Positions 25,897 to 34,400 are shown, numbered from the stretch's first letter. The stretch: DNA of 39,822 nucleotides from Streptomyces monashensis (GCF_001866665.1 NZ_MLYO01000085.1:1-39822), one strand, 5' to 3'. Translations and numbers: made by a program. The notes: generated from the sequence alone by a model not told the origin.

Positions 25897-25929
25897 TACG
25901 CACAACTGTTCGATGAGAGGCGGGAGTTC

Positions 25930-25995
25930 ATGAGCTCGTACCGGTCGCTCAGTGCGGATGTGTTCTGCAGGCTGGATTGTTGGCTCCAACCCTGA
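25930..25995 (+). CDS. 21-residue mini-ORF between ligase and FkbM gene
   Basis: A short ORF starts at ATG 25930 directly after a strong GAGGCGGGAG ribosome site and reads MSSYRSLSADVFCRLDCWLQP before TGA. It lies 33 bases after the ligase stop and ends 14 bases before an in-frame ATG (26010) of the FkbM gene, whose own starts lack a Shine-Dalgarno. It may be a leader that couples translation to FkbM or a real small peptide (two Cys, one Trp). It also could be a chance ORF whose ribosome site formerly served FkbM before a frameshift. The sequence alone does not decide. Confidence 0.4.
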   Translation: MSSYRSLSADVFCRLDCWLQP

Positions 25996-26810
25996 TAAAT
26001 GACGTTGTCATGGTCATGAATGCGATTGAACTGCACAGTATCAATCGTTGGGAGGCGTCCTTCCTGCGCGAGGAGGTGGGAGGCTACTTCAGTCACGGCG
26101 TCGAGTGCATGCCGGGCGCGACGGTACTCGACGTGGGCGCCAACATCGGTGTGTTCTCGGCGGCCGTCTATGAGCGGCTGGACGGGGACGTGCGGATCTA
26201 CGCCTTCGAGCCGCTGCCGCCGCTCCACGAGACACTCGAACGCAATGCCCGCGAGTTCTTCAACGGACGTCTGACCGCGCTCCCTTACGGCCTGGCGTCC
26301 CGTGACGACGAGCTCGACTTCAGCTACATTCCCGCCGCCACGATCTTCTCGTCCTCCTCGCGAGATCAGGGGAACATCGAGGCTGAGCGGCGGCGGGTCA
26401 CCGCCAGTGTGGTCGAAATGATCCGCCAGGGCGGTCTGGGACCGGTCCTGCGCCGCGTACCCGCTCCCCTCCTCACCCTTCTCGTCAGCCGCAAGCTGCG
26501 GGTGATGCGGCAGCTGGAGAAGCACCGGGTGAAGGTCAGGCCCCTGTCGTCAGTCCTCGACGAACAGGGCATCGACCACATCGACCTGATCAAGATCGAT
26601 GTGGAAGGCGCCGAACTCGACGTACTCAAAGGCATCGAGGAACGGCACTGGCCACTGATTCGGCAAGCCGTCGTCGAGGTGGAGCGCTGGCAGCAGAACC
26701 GCGACATGGTCTGCGAGGTCTTCCACATGCACGGCTTCACGGTCAGCACCGAGCAGGACCCGGTGCAGCAGGCCGGCGACATCGGCATGGTGTTCGCGGC
26801 CAGACCCTGA
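25977..26810 (+). CDS. FkbM-family SAM-dependent methyltransferase
   Basis: About 265-277 residues with class I methyltransferase and FkbM features. The SAM-binding strand is ATVLDVGANIGVFSAAVYER, followed by IYAFEPLPPLHETLERNA with the acidic ribose-binding end. The FkbM signature is IDLIKIDVEGAELDVLKGIE near residue 200. FkbM enzymes usually O-methylate sugars or polyketide/peptide oxygens in natural-product pathways. The region at residues ~110-180 is a longer than usual insertion (RRRVTASVVEMIRQGGLGPV and more). Starts: TTG 25977, ATG 26010 or ATG 26016, none with a good ribosome site; translation is probably coupled to the mini-ORF. Likely co-transcribed with the ligase. Confidence 0.88.
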   Translation: MLAPTLINDVVMVMNAIELHSINRWEASFLREEVGGYFSHGVECMPGATVLDVGANIGVFSAAVYERLDGDVRIYAFEPLPPLHETLERNAREFFNGRLTALPYGLASRDDELDFSYIPAATIFSSSSRDQGNIEAERRRVTASVVEMIRQGGLGPVLRRVPAPLLTLLVSRKLRVMRQLEKHRVKVRPLSSVLDEQGIDHIDLIKIDVEGAELDVLKGIEERHWPLIRQAVVEVERWQQNRDMVCEVFHMHGFTVSTEQDPVQQAGDIGMVFAARP

Positions 26811-27149
26811 GCACGCGCAGCACCCAGCAGTCGATTACGGCCTTCCGGCTGCTGGTGGCCCCAGCCGCACTCGGCTGCCGAGACCCTACGGGCTCAATTC
26901 CGCGAGTACTCTCACAGCAATGGCCAACACGAGAGGGTGGGGCCAAGGCTTTCCCAAACAGGCAAGCGCACGCACGGTACGTGCCAACGCGCCCTGAAAA
27001 AATGGCCATTGGCCTGGCGTCGCGCCATGGTCCGGCTGTCGTTTCGCCGGGTGAGGGCGAGCACGCCTGTCAGCGACGCCAGCGACAGGCCGCTCGATAA
27101 CAAGGAGGCGGCCTCTTTTTCGTCGGTCGGCAGGGCCGCTAGGCCTCCC
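26811..27149. other. Unexplained stretch after the FkbM gene
   Basis: About 340 bases without a recognised gene. It includes a short GC-poor patch around 26995-27010 (CTGAAAAAATGGCCATT). The minus-strand frame continuing from the DUF1877 fragment reads LALTRRNDSRTMARRQANGH, which I do not recognise. Probably mobile-element or junction debris. Confidence 0.35.
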
Positions 27150-27313
27150 AGCTCGTAGACCCGTTCGAGCAGGAGCGGCGCCCAGTCCAGGTCGAGGACA
27201 TCCGTCGGCGGTGGACCCCAGCGAGGATCTCCATCCGGAGATTCGTCGGCTGACCGGCGGCAGCCGACGAGATACTCCACCGGAATGCGTGCGAACTGCT
27301 GAGTGACGGCCAT
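27150..27313 (-). pseudogene. N-terminal fragment of a DUF1877 (YfbM-like) protein
   Basis: The minus strand from ATG 27313 reads MAVTQQFARIPVEYLVGCRR and, later, DVLDLDWAPLLLERVYELGG. This matches the beginning of actinobacterial DUF1877 proteins (MAVTQQxARxxxExLxxCR...DxLDLDWAP). The following DUF1877 core is missing, and the frame runs into unrelated sequence. Function of the family is unknown; only the first ~55 codons remain. Confidence 0.55.
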
Positions 27314-27349
27314 GGCAGCAGAATCCCAAGGGCTTTCCCTACTTGGCCT

Positions 27350-27490
27350 TGTCGGGGTGGTAGCTGGGCCGCGGACAGGCGGCCCAGCGCGAAGTCGTCG
27401 AGGATGACTATGTCGAAGCGGATGAGCTCATGGATTCGTTTCTCGCGGATGCGCTCTGCGTCGGTCACGTTCCTCACCAAGTCCCGGCGT
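27350..27490 (-). pseudogene. Fragment of an IS21-type IstB ATPase
   Basis: The minus strand reads RIREKRIHELIRFDIVILDD then FALGRLSA. This resembles the Walker B segment of the IS21 helper ATPase IstB (LLILDDFAL). Neither the Walker A part nor the DDE transposase IstA is present. The fragment lies between the end of a GNAT gene and a DUF1877 fragment, marking a past IS21 insertion and deletion. Confidence 0.5.
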
Positions 27491-28360
27491 GCCGCAGGAG
27501 AACCCGTATCCGGTGAAGTCGGCGACATGGACGTATCCGATGCGCTGGTAGAGGGCGTTGCTGGTGGGATTGGCCGGGTCTGTGAAGAGAACGACGTCCG
27601 TCGCGCCCGCGGCCAGCGCGGCCCGGCTCACCTCGGCCGTCACCGCGCCCGCGTAACCGCGTCCCCTCAGGTGGGCCGGGGTGTAGACCGGGTCCACCCG
27701 GATCATGCCGCCGACGATCGATGTCGCGGCAGCCATGGAGACGGGAATGCCGTCCGGGGTCTCCCAGAACGTGAAGTGCCTGCCGCCGAAACGCGAGTCC
27801 GCCCAGGAACCGGCGTCGATCAAGTCGATGGAAGGCTGCTCCCCGACGTCGACGCAGAACTCACGGCACCAACGCACGACTTGCTCATGGTCCTTGCCGT
27901 CCGCGATGCGCCCCCGGCCCTCCGGGCGCGGTTGCGGTGGGGTGAGTGTGCCGAGACGGTAGAGATGGGTCCGCCAGAAGGGTGTCGGCGCCACGCCCGT
28001 GTGCCGCTGCCATGTGTTGGCGAAAGCGGTTGCGGTGTCGTGGTCCGCGATGACGCCGGAGGGAGAGTGGCCGAGGCCGGCCAGGTGAGTGGCGAGGACG
28101 TCGGCCTGCTCGGCAGAGAGAGGAGTGATGCTCAGGTATCCGCGCGGAGTGCGATAGAAGACGGCGCGCACCTCGCCCTCTGACTCCAACCGGCCGAAGA
28201 CGGTGGATGCGGCGTCGTGCGCGTCCGCCCTGCGAGTTCGCAGTTTCTCGATATCGGTCAGCGGTGTGTTGTGCAGAGCCGGTCGCGAGCGCAGGAAGTG
28301 CCCTGCTCGAGCGAGGAAGTCATCGACGTCGTAAGTGAGTTGCCAGTCATCCGGGCGCAT
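27428..28360 (-). CDS. GNAT-family acetyltransferase with altered C-terminus
   Basis: A 310-residue protein with a poorly conserved N-terminal half and a C-terminal GNAT domain. The acetyl-CoA site is in VDPVYTPAHLRGRGYAGAVT (RGRGYA), followed by VVLFTDPANPTSNALYQRIG and YVHVADFTGYGF, the usual GNAT end. After this the protein runs on for about 24 Arg-rich residues (GTPGLGEERDRRRAHP...) that read through IstB-fragment DNA in another frame. The natural end was therefore replaced by an insertion. The domain is otherwise complete, so activity is possible. The start ATG 28360 has CCGGAG about 12 bases upstream. Substrate unknown. Confidence 0.82.
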   Translation of the reverse strand: MRPDDWQLTYDVDDFLARAGHFLRSRPALHNTPLTDIEKLRTRRADAHDAASTVFGRLESEGEVRAVFYRTPRGYLSITPLSAEQADVLATHLAGLGHSPSGVIADHDTATAFANTWQRHTGVAPTPFWRTHLYRLGTLTPPQPRPEGRGRIADGKDHEQVVRWCREFCVDVGEQPSIDLIDAGSWADSRFGGRHFTFWETPDGIPVSMAAATSIVGGMIRVDPVYTPAHLRGRGYAGAVTAEVSRAALAAGATDVVLFTDPANPTSNALYQRIGYVHVADFTGYGFSCGTPGLGEERDRRRAHPRETNP

Positions 28361-28814
28361 GTTTCATGATCTCCGGAGGTGCTCGACTTGGGGGACTACT
28401 TTGCCCGGCGTCGCGTACGTCACGGCGTGCGTTTCTGCACCAGCCGTCGTGCGCTCGGCTTTCCGACGCCACCGCGACCGCCGCTTTGGTCGGGGCTGTC
28501 TGTGGCCGAGGAGGAAGCAACCGACACGGTTGCCCCCTCCCCGCGCATCAGCAGCCAGGCGGCTACCACCATCTCCTGGTCCCGCGCTGCGCCGCCGTGG
28601 AGCCATCACCGTCACCCGTTTCGCCCAGCTGCTGAATGGCGGCCGCACCAACCTGTCCAACCAGTTGCAAGACGGCCACCGGCTCTTGGACCCGTACCAC
28701 ATCGTCGTCACTCCGCTGCCTGGAACACCGGCATGCGCACTCGCGCGACTCCGAGCCCGTTTGGCGTTCCGTGACGACCGTCCGAACGCAACACCGCAGT
28801 GCGGGACCCCGGGC
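28361..28814. other. Unassigned 450-base stretch
   Basis: Between the GNAT start and the esterase stop no family is recognised. A plus-strand frame near 28612-28735 reads RFAQLLNGGRTNLSNQLQDG then HRLLDPYHIVVTPLPG, and a minus-strand frame reads VVAAWLLMRGEGATVSVASS. Both look somewhat protein-like but I cannot name them. Likely degraded genes. Confidence 0.3.
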
Positions 28815-29921
28815 TCAAGAGGACGGCGTGGGGCCCGTCGTCTGCTCGCTGATCCATTGCATGGGCCCCTCCATCATCCTCAGGTAGGTGGCACCGTTGT
28901 GGGTGCCACCGGGTATCTCCCAAAGCTTGGTGTGGACCGGGCCCTTGCCGTAGGTGGCCATGAAGTTCTTGACGGCGTTGATGGTCGCGGTGTTCTCCCT
29001 CGTGCCGACCTGGAACGCGATATAGACGTCCGGCTCCTTGGCGGCTGTCAGCTGCTTGGCCAGTACCTTCGGGTTGTTCTCCCGCATCTCCTTCTCGTGG
29101 CCCCGCCACAGCGGGGAGTCGGGGACGATGTCGGGGCCGTTGGCGATGGCGGTCTTGAACTTGTCGGGGTGCTTCAGAACAGCCTTCAGGCTCGCGAAGC
29201 CACCGGTGGAGGAACCCATGTAGCTCCAGCCCGCACGGTCCTTGATGGTGCGGAAGTTGGCCTTCATCAGGTTCGGAACGTCCTCTGTCAGCCATGTGCC
29301 CATCTTCGGCTGGTCGGGGATGTCACTGGCGTCCCAGTAGATGCCGTGTGTGTCTGGTCCCGGATTGAGGATCGGCATGGCCAGGAGGAAGGGCTTGCTC
29401 CTGCCCTCCTCGTACCACTTGGAGACGCTCTTCTCCAGGGAGAGCCGGTCGGGGCCGAACTCACCCACCGACCAGTAGTTGCTGTCGTTGCCGGGACCGC
29501 CAGGCAGGGCGATCATCACAGGGAAGCCACTCGTGGCGAACTTCGCGTCCTGGTACTCCTTGGGCGCCCAGACCCACACCTTGCCCTTGAACCCGGACTT
29601 GGGTCCGTCCAGGGTGACGACGCTGACGTGGGTTCCGTCGCTCAGGGTCTTGACGTTCCTGAAATCGGCCTTGGGACCCGTGGGCATCAGAATATTGGAG
29701 TCCGCGGGCTGCGCGCTCCTCCCGTGCTTCGCACTGCCGGTCTGGTCGTAGTTGACAGGGTCGCCCTTGTCCGTGAACGGTGGGATCTCGTAGTGGCTCA
29801 TCACCTGCCAGGCGACCAGTCCGAGCGTGGCCACGGACACCGCCGCGACGATCCAACGGCGGGCACGGGACGCACGGCGCCGGCCACGGGACCGGTGCAC
29901 TCCGGTGGATCGGTTTGTCAT
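28815..29921 (-). CDS. Membrane-anchored esterase, esterase D / antigen-85-like
   Basis: A 368-residue alpha/beta hydrolase. A basic N-terminus (HRSRGRRRASRARR) precedes one hydrophobic segment (WIVAAVSVATLGLVAWQV), an uncleaved signal anchor, so the enzyme lies outside the membrane. The catalytic elbow is WSYMGSSTGGFASLKA with Ser near residue 238; a His candidate is in IPGGTHNGATYL near the end. GFPVMIALPGGPGNDSNYW fits the oxyanion-hole strand of the PF00756 (esterase D/mycolyltransferase) fold. GGAG lies 7 bases before the ATG. The frame is intact. Its substrate is unknown; family members act on carbohydrate esters, thioesters or trehalose mycolates. Confidence 0.85.
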   Translation of the reverse strand: MTNRSTGVHRSRGRRRASRARRWIVAAVSVATLGLVAWQVMSHYEIPPFTDKGDPVNYDQTGSAKHGRSAQPADSNILMPTGPKADFRNVKTLSDGTHVSVVTLDGPKSGFKGKVWVWAPKEYQDAKFATSGFPVMIALPGGPGNDSNYWSVGEFGPDRLSLEKSVSKWYEEGRSKPFLLAMPILNPGPDTHGIYWDASDIPDQPKMGTWLTEDVPNLMKANFRTIKDRAGWSYMGSSTGGFASLKAVLKHPDKFKTAIANGPDIVPDSPLWRGHEKEMRENNPKVLAKQLTAAKEPDVYIAFQVGTRENTATINAVKNFMATYGKGPVHTKLWEIPGGTHNGATYLRMMEGPMQWISEQTTGPTPSS

Positions 29922-30211
29922 CTTGCGGCTCCGGCTGGTATTGCCCCAAAGAGGGCAAGGGGGTCAGTTCCGTACCATCTAGATGGGCATCCCAGGCCAG
30001 AGGTTGCTTCATCAAGCCGTCCAGCAGGTCTTTGATACGAAACCACGACAATCGGACCGTGGCCCGGCTTGCGGGTCTCGGCGTTTCCAGCCGGCACCGG
30101 ACGCAGGCAACCGAATCCGGACGGTGTATCGACCTGTCCTGCGTTTTCCCAGGTCATCCTGTGTTCGTCTTCGGAATCAAGAACACCACTCGGAAGTGAG
30201 GGAGCGCGACC
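29922..30211. other. Intergenic stretch upstream of the esterase
   Basis: No gene is supported. A minus-strand frame reads WFRIKDLLDGLMKQPLAWD then AHLDGTELTPLPSLGQYQP just before the esterase start; it may be a gene remnant, but I do not recognise it. The base composition is less GC-rich than neighbouring genes, as expected for a promoter region. Confidence 0.3.
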
Positions 30212-30600
30212 ATGCCATCCGGTACCCACCCCGGCGAGGGTGTCGCCACACCTCGCACCTCGCTCTGCCGCCGCCTCCACGGAAGGCGGTGTGGGATCGT
30301 CGTCTTCCCGGGCGTGATCCTGCGGTGGCACCGTGACCTGATGCGCCGCCCCAGCGCGGCATTCCGGTTCTCGTCCTCCGCTTGGCCCGCGGCCAACAGC
30401 GCCTGGGCTGTCGGCGTATCCACGGCGACCGTGCCGCCCTCGGCGTCAAGGTCGCACCGTCTCCGGTGTGGGAGATTCGGAAGCCCCCGGTAGCGAGCCG
30501 GTGCCCGAACGTGATGGTCAGACCTGCGCCGCATTGCTGCGCGGCCGGGCCCAAACGATCCTGGCCCGTATCCGCGTCCTCGGTTCGTCCTCCCGTCCCA
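30212..30600 (+). pseudogene. Relic of an integrase-type (rve/DDE) transposase
   Basis: Fragments in three frames align to one protein: IVVFPGVILRWHRDLMRR, then in a second frame RRIHGDRAALGVKVAPSPVW (usual YRRIHGELxxLGxKVAxSTVWEIL), then in a third VPERDGQTCAALLRGRAQTI (usual xGPTWxxFLRSQAxxILAxDFF). This is the stretch before and into the first catalytic Asp of IS481/IS3-like integrase-core transposases. Three or more frameshifts and loss of the catalytic core make it dead. It abuts the MFS relic on the other strand. Confidence 0.65.
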
Positions 30601-30639
30601 CCAGGACCGGGTGTCCGGCTGTGAGGAACGTGGCCATGG

Positions 30640-31330
30640 ACGTCCGGGACGCCGGAGCCACCCCACCGCCACGCACCCGCGGCAGCAGACAGCTCCCACC
30701 GGTTGGACATCCATCGACGCGGTCGCCCGGGCGTCATCCTCCACGCGTATGCAGCGAGGTCCTGCGCCGGGCCTTGGTGGTTGCCCACAGCTGTGGTGGG
30801 GTCGTGGATGATCGACATCGGCACCGCGACGAAGTGGGCGAACGCCTGCAGGGCCAGCAGAACGAAGGTGTGGTTGAGGGCGACGAGGTGGGTGAGCCAA
30901 CCGATGACGACGGGGCCGGTGAGCATGCCGACGTAGCCGAGTTTCGCGACGCGGGGGACGTTGGCACCTGCGGCCGCAGGATCGGCGTGCCGGGCGGCGC
31001 TGAACAGTTGTGGGACACAGCCGGACAGGCCCAGTCCGAACAGTGCCCAACCCGTGAACGCGGCCCACAGCCACGGGCCGAGTGCCACGAGCGTGATGCC
31101 GACGGCGGCCGTGGCCGCGCCGTAGCGCAGGATCGCCATGGAACCGAACCGGGCGCTGAGGCGGTCGGCGAGCAGCCGGCCGATGGTCATCGGCGCCGCG
31201 AAGGTACCGTAGGCCAGGCTCGCCGTGTCGGCGGGTGCACCGGAACGTCCTTCAGGTGTAGCGTGCTCCAGCCGTTGGCAGCGCCCTCGCACAGCATGAC
31301 CATGAGCAACCAGGGCGGCCAGAAGCCAGA
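30640..31330 (-). pseudogene. MFS transporter C-terminal half, frameshifted
   Basis: Minus-strand relic of a 12-helix MFS permease. In the frame 31187-31325 it reads LLMVMLCEGAANGWSTLHLK. After a frameshift near 31230 it continues ASLAYGTFAAPMTIGRLLAD, RLSARFGSMAILRYGAATAA and PAAAGANVPRVAKLGYVGML, then PVVIGWLTHLVALNHTFVLL. The motif GRLLADRLSARFG is the second-half copy of MFS motif A. The C-terminus degenerates after PTTAVGNHQGP, and the N-terminal six helices are absent. Not functional. Confidence 0.7.
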
Positions 31331-31604
31331 CGGGCCCCTTGAGGCTGCGGCGCGTGTCGGCCGGTGACGCCCCGGCCTCCTCCGCGGAGCCGGAGTTGGA
31401 GCCGGAACCGCGGCCGGGACTCGCGGCAGCGGCGCCGGCCCAGGGGCGGGTCCCGGCCGAAGGCCGTTCCGGCGCGCTGGGGCGGTTCCTCGACAGGCTG
31501 CCCGAGCTGCACTGGCAACCCTCACCGCGGATAGCTCGCCGGCTCACGGAACGCTTGTAGGAGAAGGATCCGAAACCGTGGGCCGCGAACGCGGCGCCGA
31601 TCCC

Positions 31605-31775
31605 AGTCAGGAGTGACCGGTATCGATGACAGAGAACCGCTTGCCCTCGGGAGCGGCGAGCACGACGATGTCGGCGTCGCCGGGACAGAGATCCCCCTCG
31701 ACGCGCTGGGCCCCAGCGACTCCAACGGTCGCACATCGGAGGCCTGTTGGTCAGGAATGGGAGTGGTGGCCTGCA
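31605..31775 (-). pseudogene. VOC/glyoxalase-fold protein C-terminal fragment
   Basis: Minus strand: one frame gives QQASDVRPLESLG, and after a shift near 31700 another gives RVEGDLCPGDADIVVLAAPE then GKRFSVIDTGHS and stop. This is the end of a vicinal-oxygen-chelate domain (xxLGAxRV...xxWVVLADPEGNxFCVxD). The N-terminal beta-alpha-beta units and the metal His are missing. Confidence 0.5.
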
Positions 31776-32072
31776 TGGTCCTCACTCACGAGCTGTGTGA
31801 CGAAGCGGACCTCATTCAGGCCCAGTTGGCACCGACCGAGCCGGAACGGCTGGAGTAGGCGATCACGCCGCAAGCACGCCCCCGGCCTGTCTCGTCGAGG
31901 TCGACGGTGACTGGACAACCCTGCCCTGGAATGCTCCAAGCCCACCGCCGATGCTTGGTTCGGCCTCGACGACCTTCACCGCCTCAAGGAGAGCCGGGCT
32001 CCGAGTGAATGCCTCATCCACGAACTCATCGCCGGGGCCCTACAAGATCGCCCGGGGCAGGCTCTGGGACCT
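31776..32072. other. Unassigned stretch between VOC and SUKH relics
   Basis: A plus-strand frame in 31918-32060 reads WFGLDDLHRLKESRAPSECL then IHELIAGALQDRPG, possibly a remnant, but I cannot assign it. No other signal was seen. Confidence 0.25.
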
Positions 32073-32332
32073 TCAGGGAAGCGTCAGGGTCTCGCAGGAG
32101 ACGCATTCGGCAGGCCGGACGAGCCCGGCTCCGTACTCGCCGTAGATGCCGTTGCTCTCGCGGAGCAGGAAGGCCAGGTATGCGGAAGTGGGTGATTGAG
32201 GAGCGTGGCACAGCGAGCCAGTGATGATTCTGGCGCAGAGGACTGGAAGACCGTCGTACCGGGCAAGGCCGCGACGACTTCGGTCCATCCGGTTGATTCA
32301 ACCTCCAGAGGACGGGCCCGTGATCGAGCCAT
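32073..32332 (-). pseudogene. SMI1/KNR4 (SUKH) protein N-terminal fragment, frameshifted
   Basis: From ATG 32332 the minus strand reads GWTEVVAALPGTTVFQSSAP then ESSLARCATLLNHPLP. A frameshift near 32190 leads to TSAYLAFLLRESNGIYGEYG then AGLVRPAECVS and a stop. Together this matches the SUKH-1 opening (LPxxLxALLxESNGVxGEYGxxLVWPVERIV). The rest of the domain is missing. A relic of a second SUKH gene, 12 kb from the intact one at 19370. Confidence 0.65.
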
Positions 32333-32460
32333 CGAGTAGCCAGTCGGTCGGGGGCGACGGCGCGCCGCTGGACTCGTGGCGCGGCTCGATGAGCGATGCC
32401 CGAACGGTCCTGGCCGAGCCCGCCGCTCACCACCCACGCCACGCGATGCGGGACGGTCTC

Positions 32461-32934
32461 TCAGGGCCATATCACCTCGCCGTTTCGGACAGCCAAGGGT
32501 TCGAAGCGCTCCGAGTCACAGAACCTGGTCCACCCCACGCGAATATCGCCGGTGGCCGTACGGTGCCGGTCATCTGCCTTTGAGGCCAGCCAGGTGAGCA
32601 GTTCACCGGTGCTGGCGAACCCGTCGGGGTGTACCTCCTGGCGAACGGTCAGGGCCCATGTCCCGCATCGGGTGTCTAGAGGGCTCAGCAGCGCCGAGAC
32701 GAGCACTCCACCCACCTTCCATGCCACGCCCTGCTCGGCCAGGAGGGGCACGGGCTCGTCCACCACGACAAGTTCGCCGTTCTCTGCCTCGACGACTGCC
32801 GGAAACGCGGGCACGATGTGGAGACTCTCGGGCTTGGGTCCCAGCCCGAGGTGCCACCGAAGTTCCGCGACCTCTTCGTCGGAGAGCCCCCCGCGCAGAT
32901 TCAGGGCGATGGAGAGTTCGTAGATGTCAGCCAC
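32461..32934 (-). CDS. Conserved hypothetical protein, 157 residues
   Basis: A complete frame starting at GTG 32934 (MADIYELSIALNLRG) and ending GEVIWP. It has the balanced composition of a soluble alpha/beta protein: LSDEEVAELRWHLGLGPKPE, then WKVGGVLVSALLSP, TWALTVRQEVHPDGFASTGE and LLTWLASKADDRHR. I recall similar uncharacterised Streptomyces proteins but no named domain. It follows a SUKH relic on the same strand, so an immunity-like or stand-alone role is conceivable, but nothing in the sequence proves it. No signal peptide or membrane segment. Confidence 0.7.
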   Translation of the reverse strand: MADIYELSIALNLRGGLSDEEVAELRWHLGLGPKPESLHIVPAFPAVVEAENGELVVVDEPVPLLAEQGVAWKVGGVLVSALLSPLDTRCGTWALTVRQEVHPDGFASTGELLTWLASKADDRHRTATGDIRVGWTRFCDSERFEPLAVRNGEVIWP

Positions 32935-33042
32935 AACGGCACGCTATCGCCCCGGTATGACAATGCTCGCGAGAGCGGTGCTGCGGTAGCAGAACATGCG
33001 CGCCGTCGGCCTGGATCGCCGACCTCCAGAGATGGCGTCCTC

Positions 33043-33657
33043 TCAAGGCGAGCCGTTCGTCAGCAGCAGGTGGAAGGTGCGGCCTCGGTGGACGAACGTG
33101 GCGGTGTCGGAGCCGCCACCGTCGAAGTACACCGGCGGCTGCGGCTGCTCGTCACTGTAGTAGCCGGTGGAGCGCAGGAAGTCAGGGCTGACAGCGGCGA
33201 AGGACCAGGCCGGGTCGTCCGTGCCAAGCAGTTCCCGGGCGAAACCGCGCGCCAACTGTTCGGCGTCGGCTGCCGGGTAGTGGTGGCCGTAGGGGCTGAA
33301 CGCCTCGCAGAGCATCCAGCGAAGCCGTGCCAGAAAGCCTGCGGCGTCGAGTGGGCTGATCGTGGCGTGGAACCCCTCGCGCAGAAGCGGATGTTCGAGG
33401 GGCTCGCTGTCGTTCCCGTCCGTCAGGTTGTACCAGTTACGGCGTACGTCGGCGGCACGCATCAACCGCTCGAAGAGGGCACTGCGCAAGAAGGCGTGCA
33501 GGACATCCTGGCGGTTCCCGGTGACGACGGGCACGTCGCAATCCGTGGTGAGCAGCAAGGTGTTGCTGTTCATCGCGTGGTCGACGGCGGAGAGGAAGGC
33601 ATCGACGGCGGGGGGTTCGGGATCGGGCGGCGGCGCGGTGAAGTTCGGGGAACCCAT
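33043..33657 (-). CDS. Conserved hypothetical protein, ~204 residues
   Basis: Soluble protein with no signal peptide or transmembrane helix. Recognisable stretches are HAMNSNTLLLTTDCDVPVVT, VRRNWYNLTDGNDSEPLEHP, FHATISPLDAAGFLARLRWM and TATFVHRGRTFHLLLTNGSP at the end. No catalytic motif or named domain could be assigned. ATG at 33657 (MGSPNFTAPPP) is taken; the frame extends to a TTG at 33693 that has a GGAAAAG-like site. It lies on the same strand as the hypothetical gene at 32461 with a gap of about 110 bases. Function unknown. Confidence 0.65.
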   Translation of the reverse strand: MGSPNFTAPPPDPEPPAVDAFLSAVDHAMNSNTLLLTTDCDVPVVTGNRQDVLHAFLRSALFERLMRAADVRRNWYNLTDGNDSEPLEHPLLREGFHATISPLDAAGFLARLRWMLCEAFSPYGHHYPAADAEQLARGFARELLGTDDPAWSFAAVSPDFLRSTGYYSDEQPQPPVYFDGGGSDTATFVHRGRTFHLLLTNGSP

Positions 33658-33857
33658 GACGGCAGCGTTGCGCGCGTCCGGTCGTTGCTTCAACGGCTTT
33701 TCCGCCGCTGCGACCGGGTGGTTCAGCGTGACCCCGGCAGTGACGACGCGAATCGGTGCGGCGCAGGTCCCGGGCTTGTTGATGGGGCCGCCCCCTGGGC
33801 GTGGGCGCGGCGTGCTGTCCCAGGGCGATTGTCAGTCCTCCTTCATACGATCACGGC

Positions 33858-34400
33858 ATGCCTGATGCCTTCACCGTCCTGTGGACCCATGACACATGCC
33901 GTGCCCTGCGTAGAGCGGGTCGTGTGGGAGAGCGGCCTCCGGTCGCCTTCAGCGGTGTCCATTCGTCTTTGCCCTCGTGGTCGGCGGCGCGGATTGGGGA
34001 CGAGGTGTACGCACTTCACGTCAATCGGTGCGTCGTGCACGTCGTGTGCCGGATGCGAGTGATCGACATGGAGCGGCGCGACTGCTGCGGCACCGCCCCC
34101 GCGACGTGGCAGGACCCGGCGTTTCCCGGGCACGACGACTGGTCGATGCTCGGTGCTGGTGGCTGCGGAGCCGCAGCAGTGCACGTGGAGGCGACGCCGG
34201 TGCGCTTCGAGATGCCGATACCTGGTGATCTTTTGACGAGGCTCACCTGGCGTAACCGCCGAGGCCGGACCCGCGGTCTGAAATACGTGGTCGACGGCCG
34301 CCTCGAGCGTGCGGTCAGCCTCCAGGGCTTCTACCGACTGACCTCCGAGTCCGCCAACGAGTTGGCGGAGTTCGTCGGCAACGACATCCCTTCATCCTGA
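33858..34400 (+). CDS. Conserved hypothetical protein, 180 residues
   Basis: Starts at ATG 33858 (MPDAFTVLWTHDTCRALRRA) and ends NELAEFVGNDIPSS. It contains DEVYALHVNRCVVHVVCRMR, several Cys (VCRMRVIDMERRDCCG, GAGGCGAA) and a strand-rich end LKYVVDGRLERAVSLQGFYR. No known domain is evident. It is divergent from the hypothetical gene ending at 33043. The in-frame extension to 33801 is rejected because it is outside the coherent sequence. Function unknown. Confidence 0.65.
   Translation: MPDAFTVLWTHDTCRALRRAGRVGERPPVAFSGVHSSLPSWSAARIGDEVYALHVNRCVVHVVCRMRVIDMERRDCCGTAPATWQDPAFPGHDDWSMLGAGGCGAAAVHVEATPVRFEMPIPGDLLTRLTWRNRRGRTRGLKYVVDGRLERAVSLQGFYRLTSESANELAEFVGNDIPSS

Noticed and set aside
23979..26810. 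Idea that DUF4157, ligase and FkbM form one operon or eCIS locus
   Set aside because: The DUF4157 gene is on the opposite strand, and no sheath, tube, baseplate or AAA ATPase gene is present in the window.
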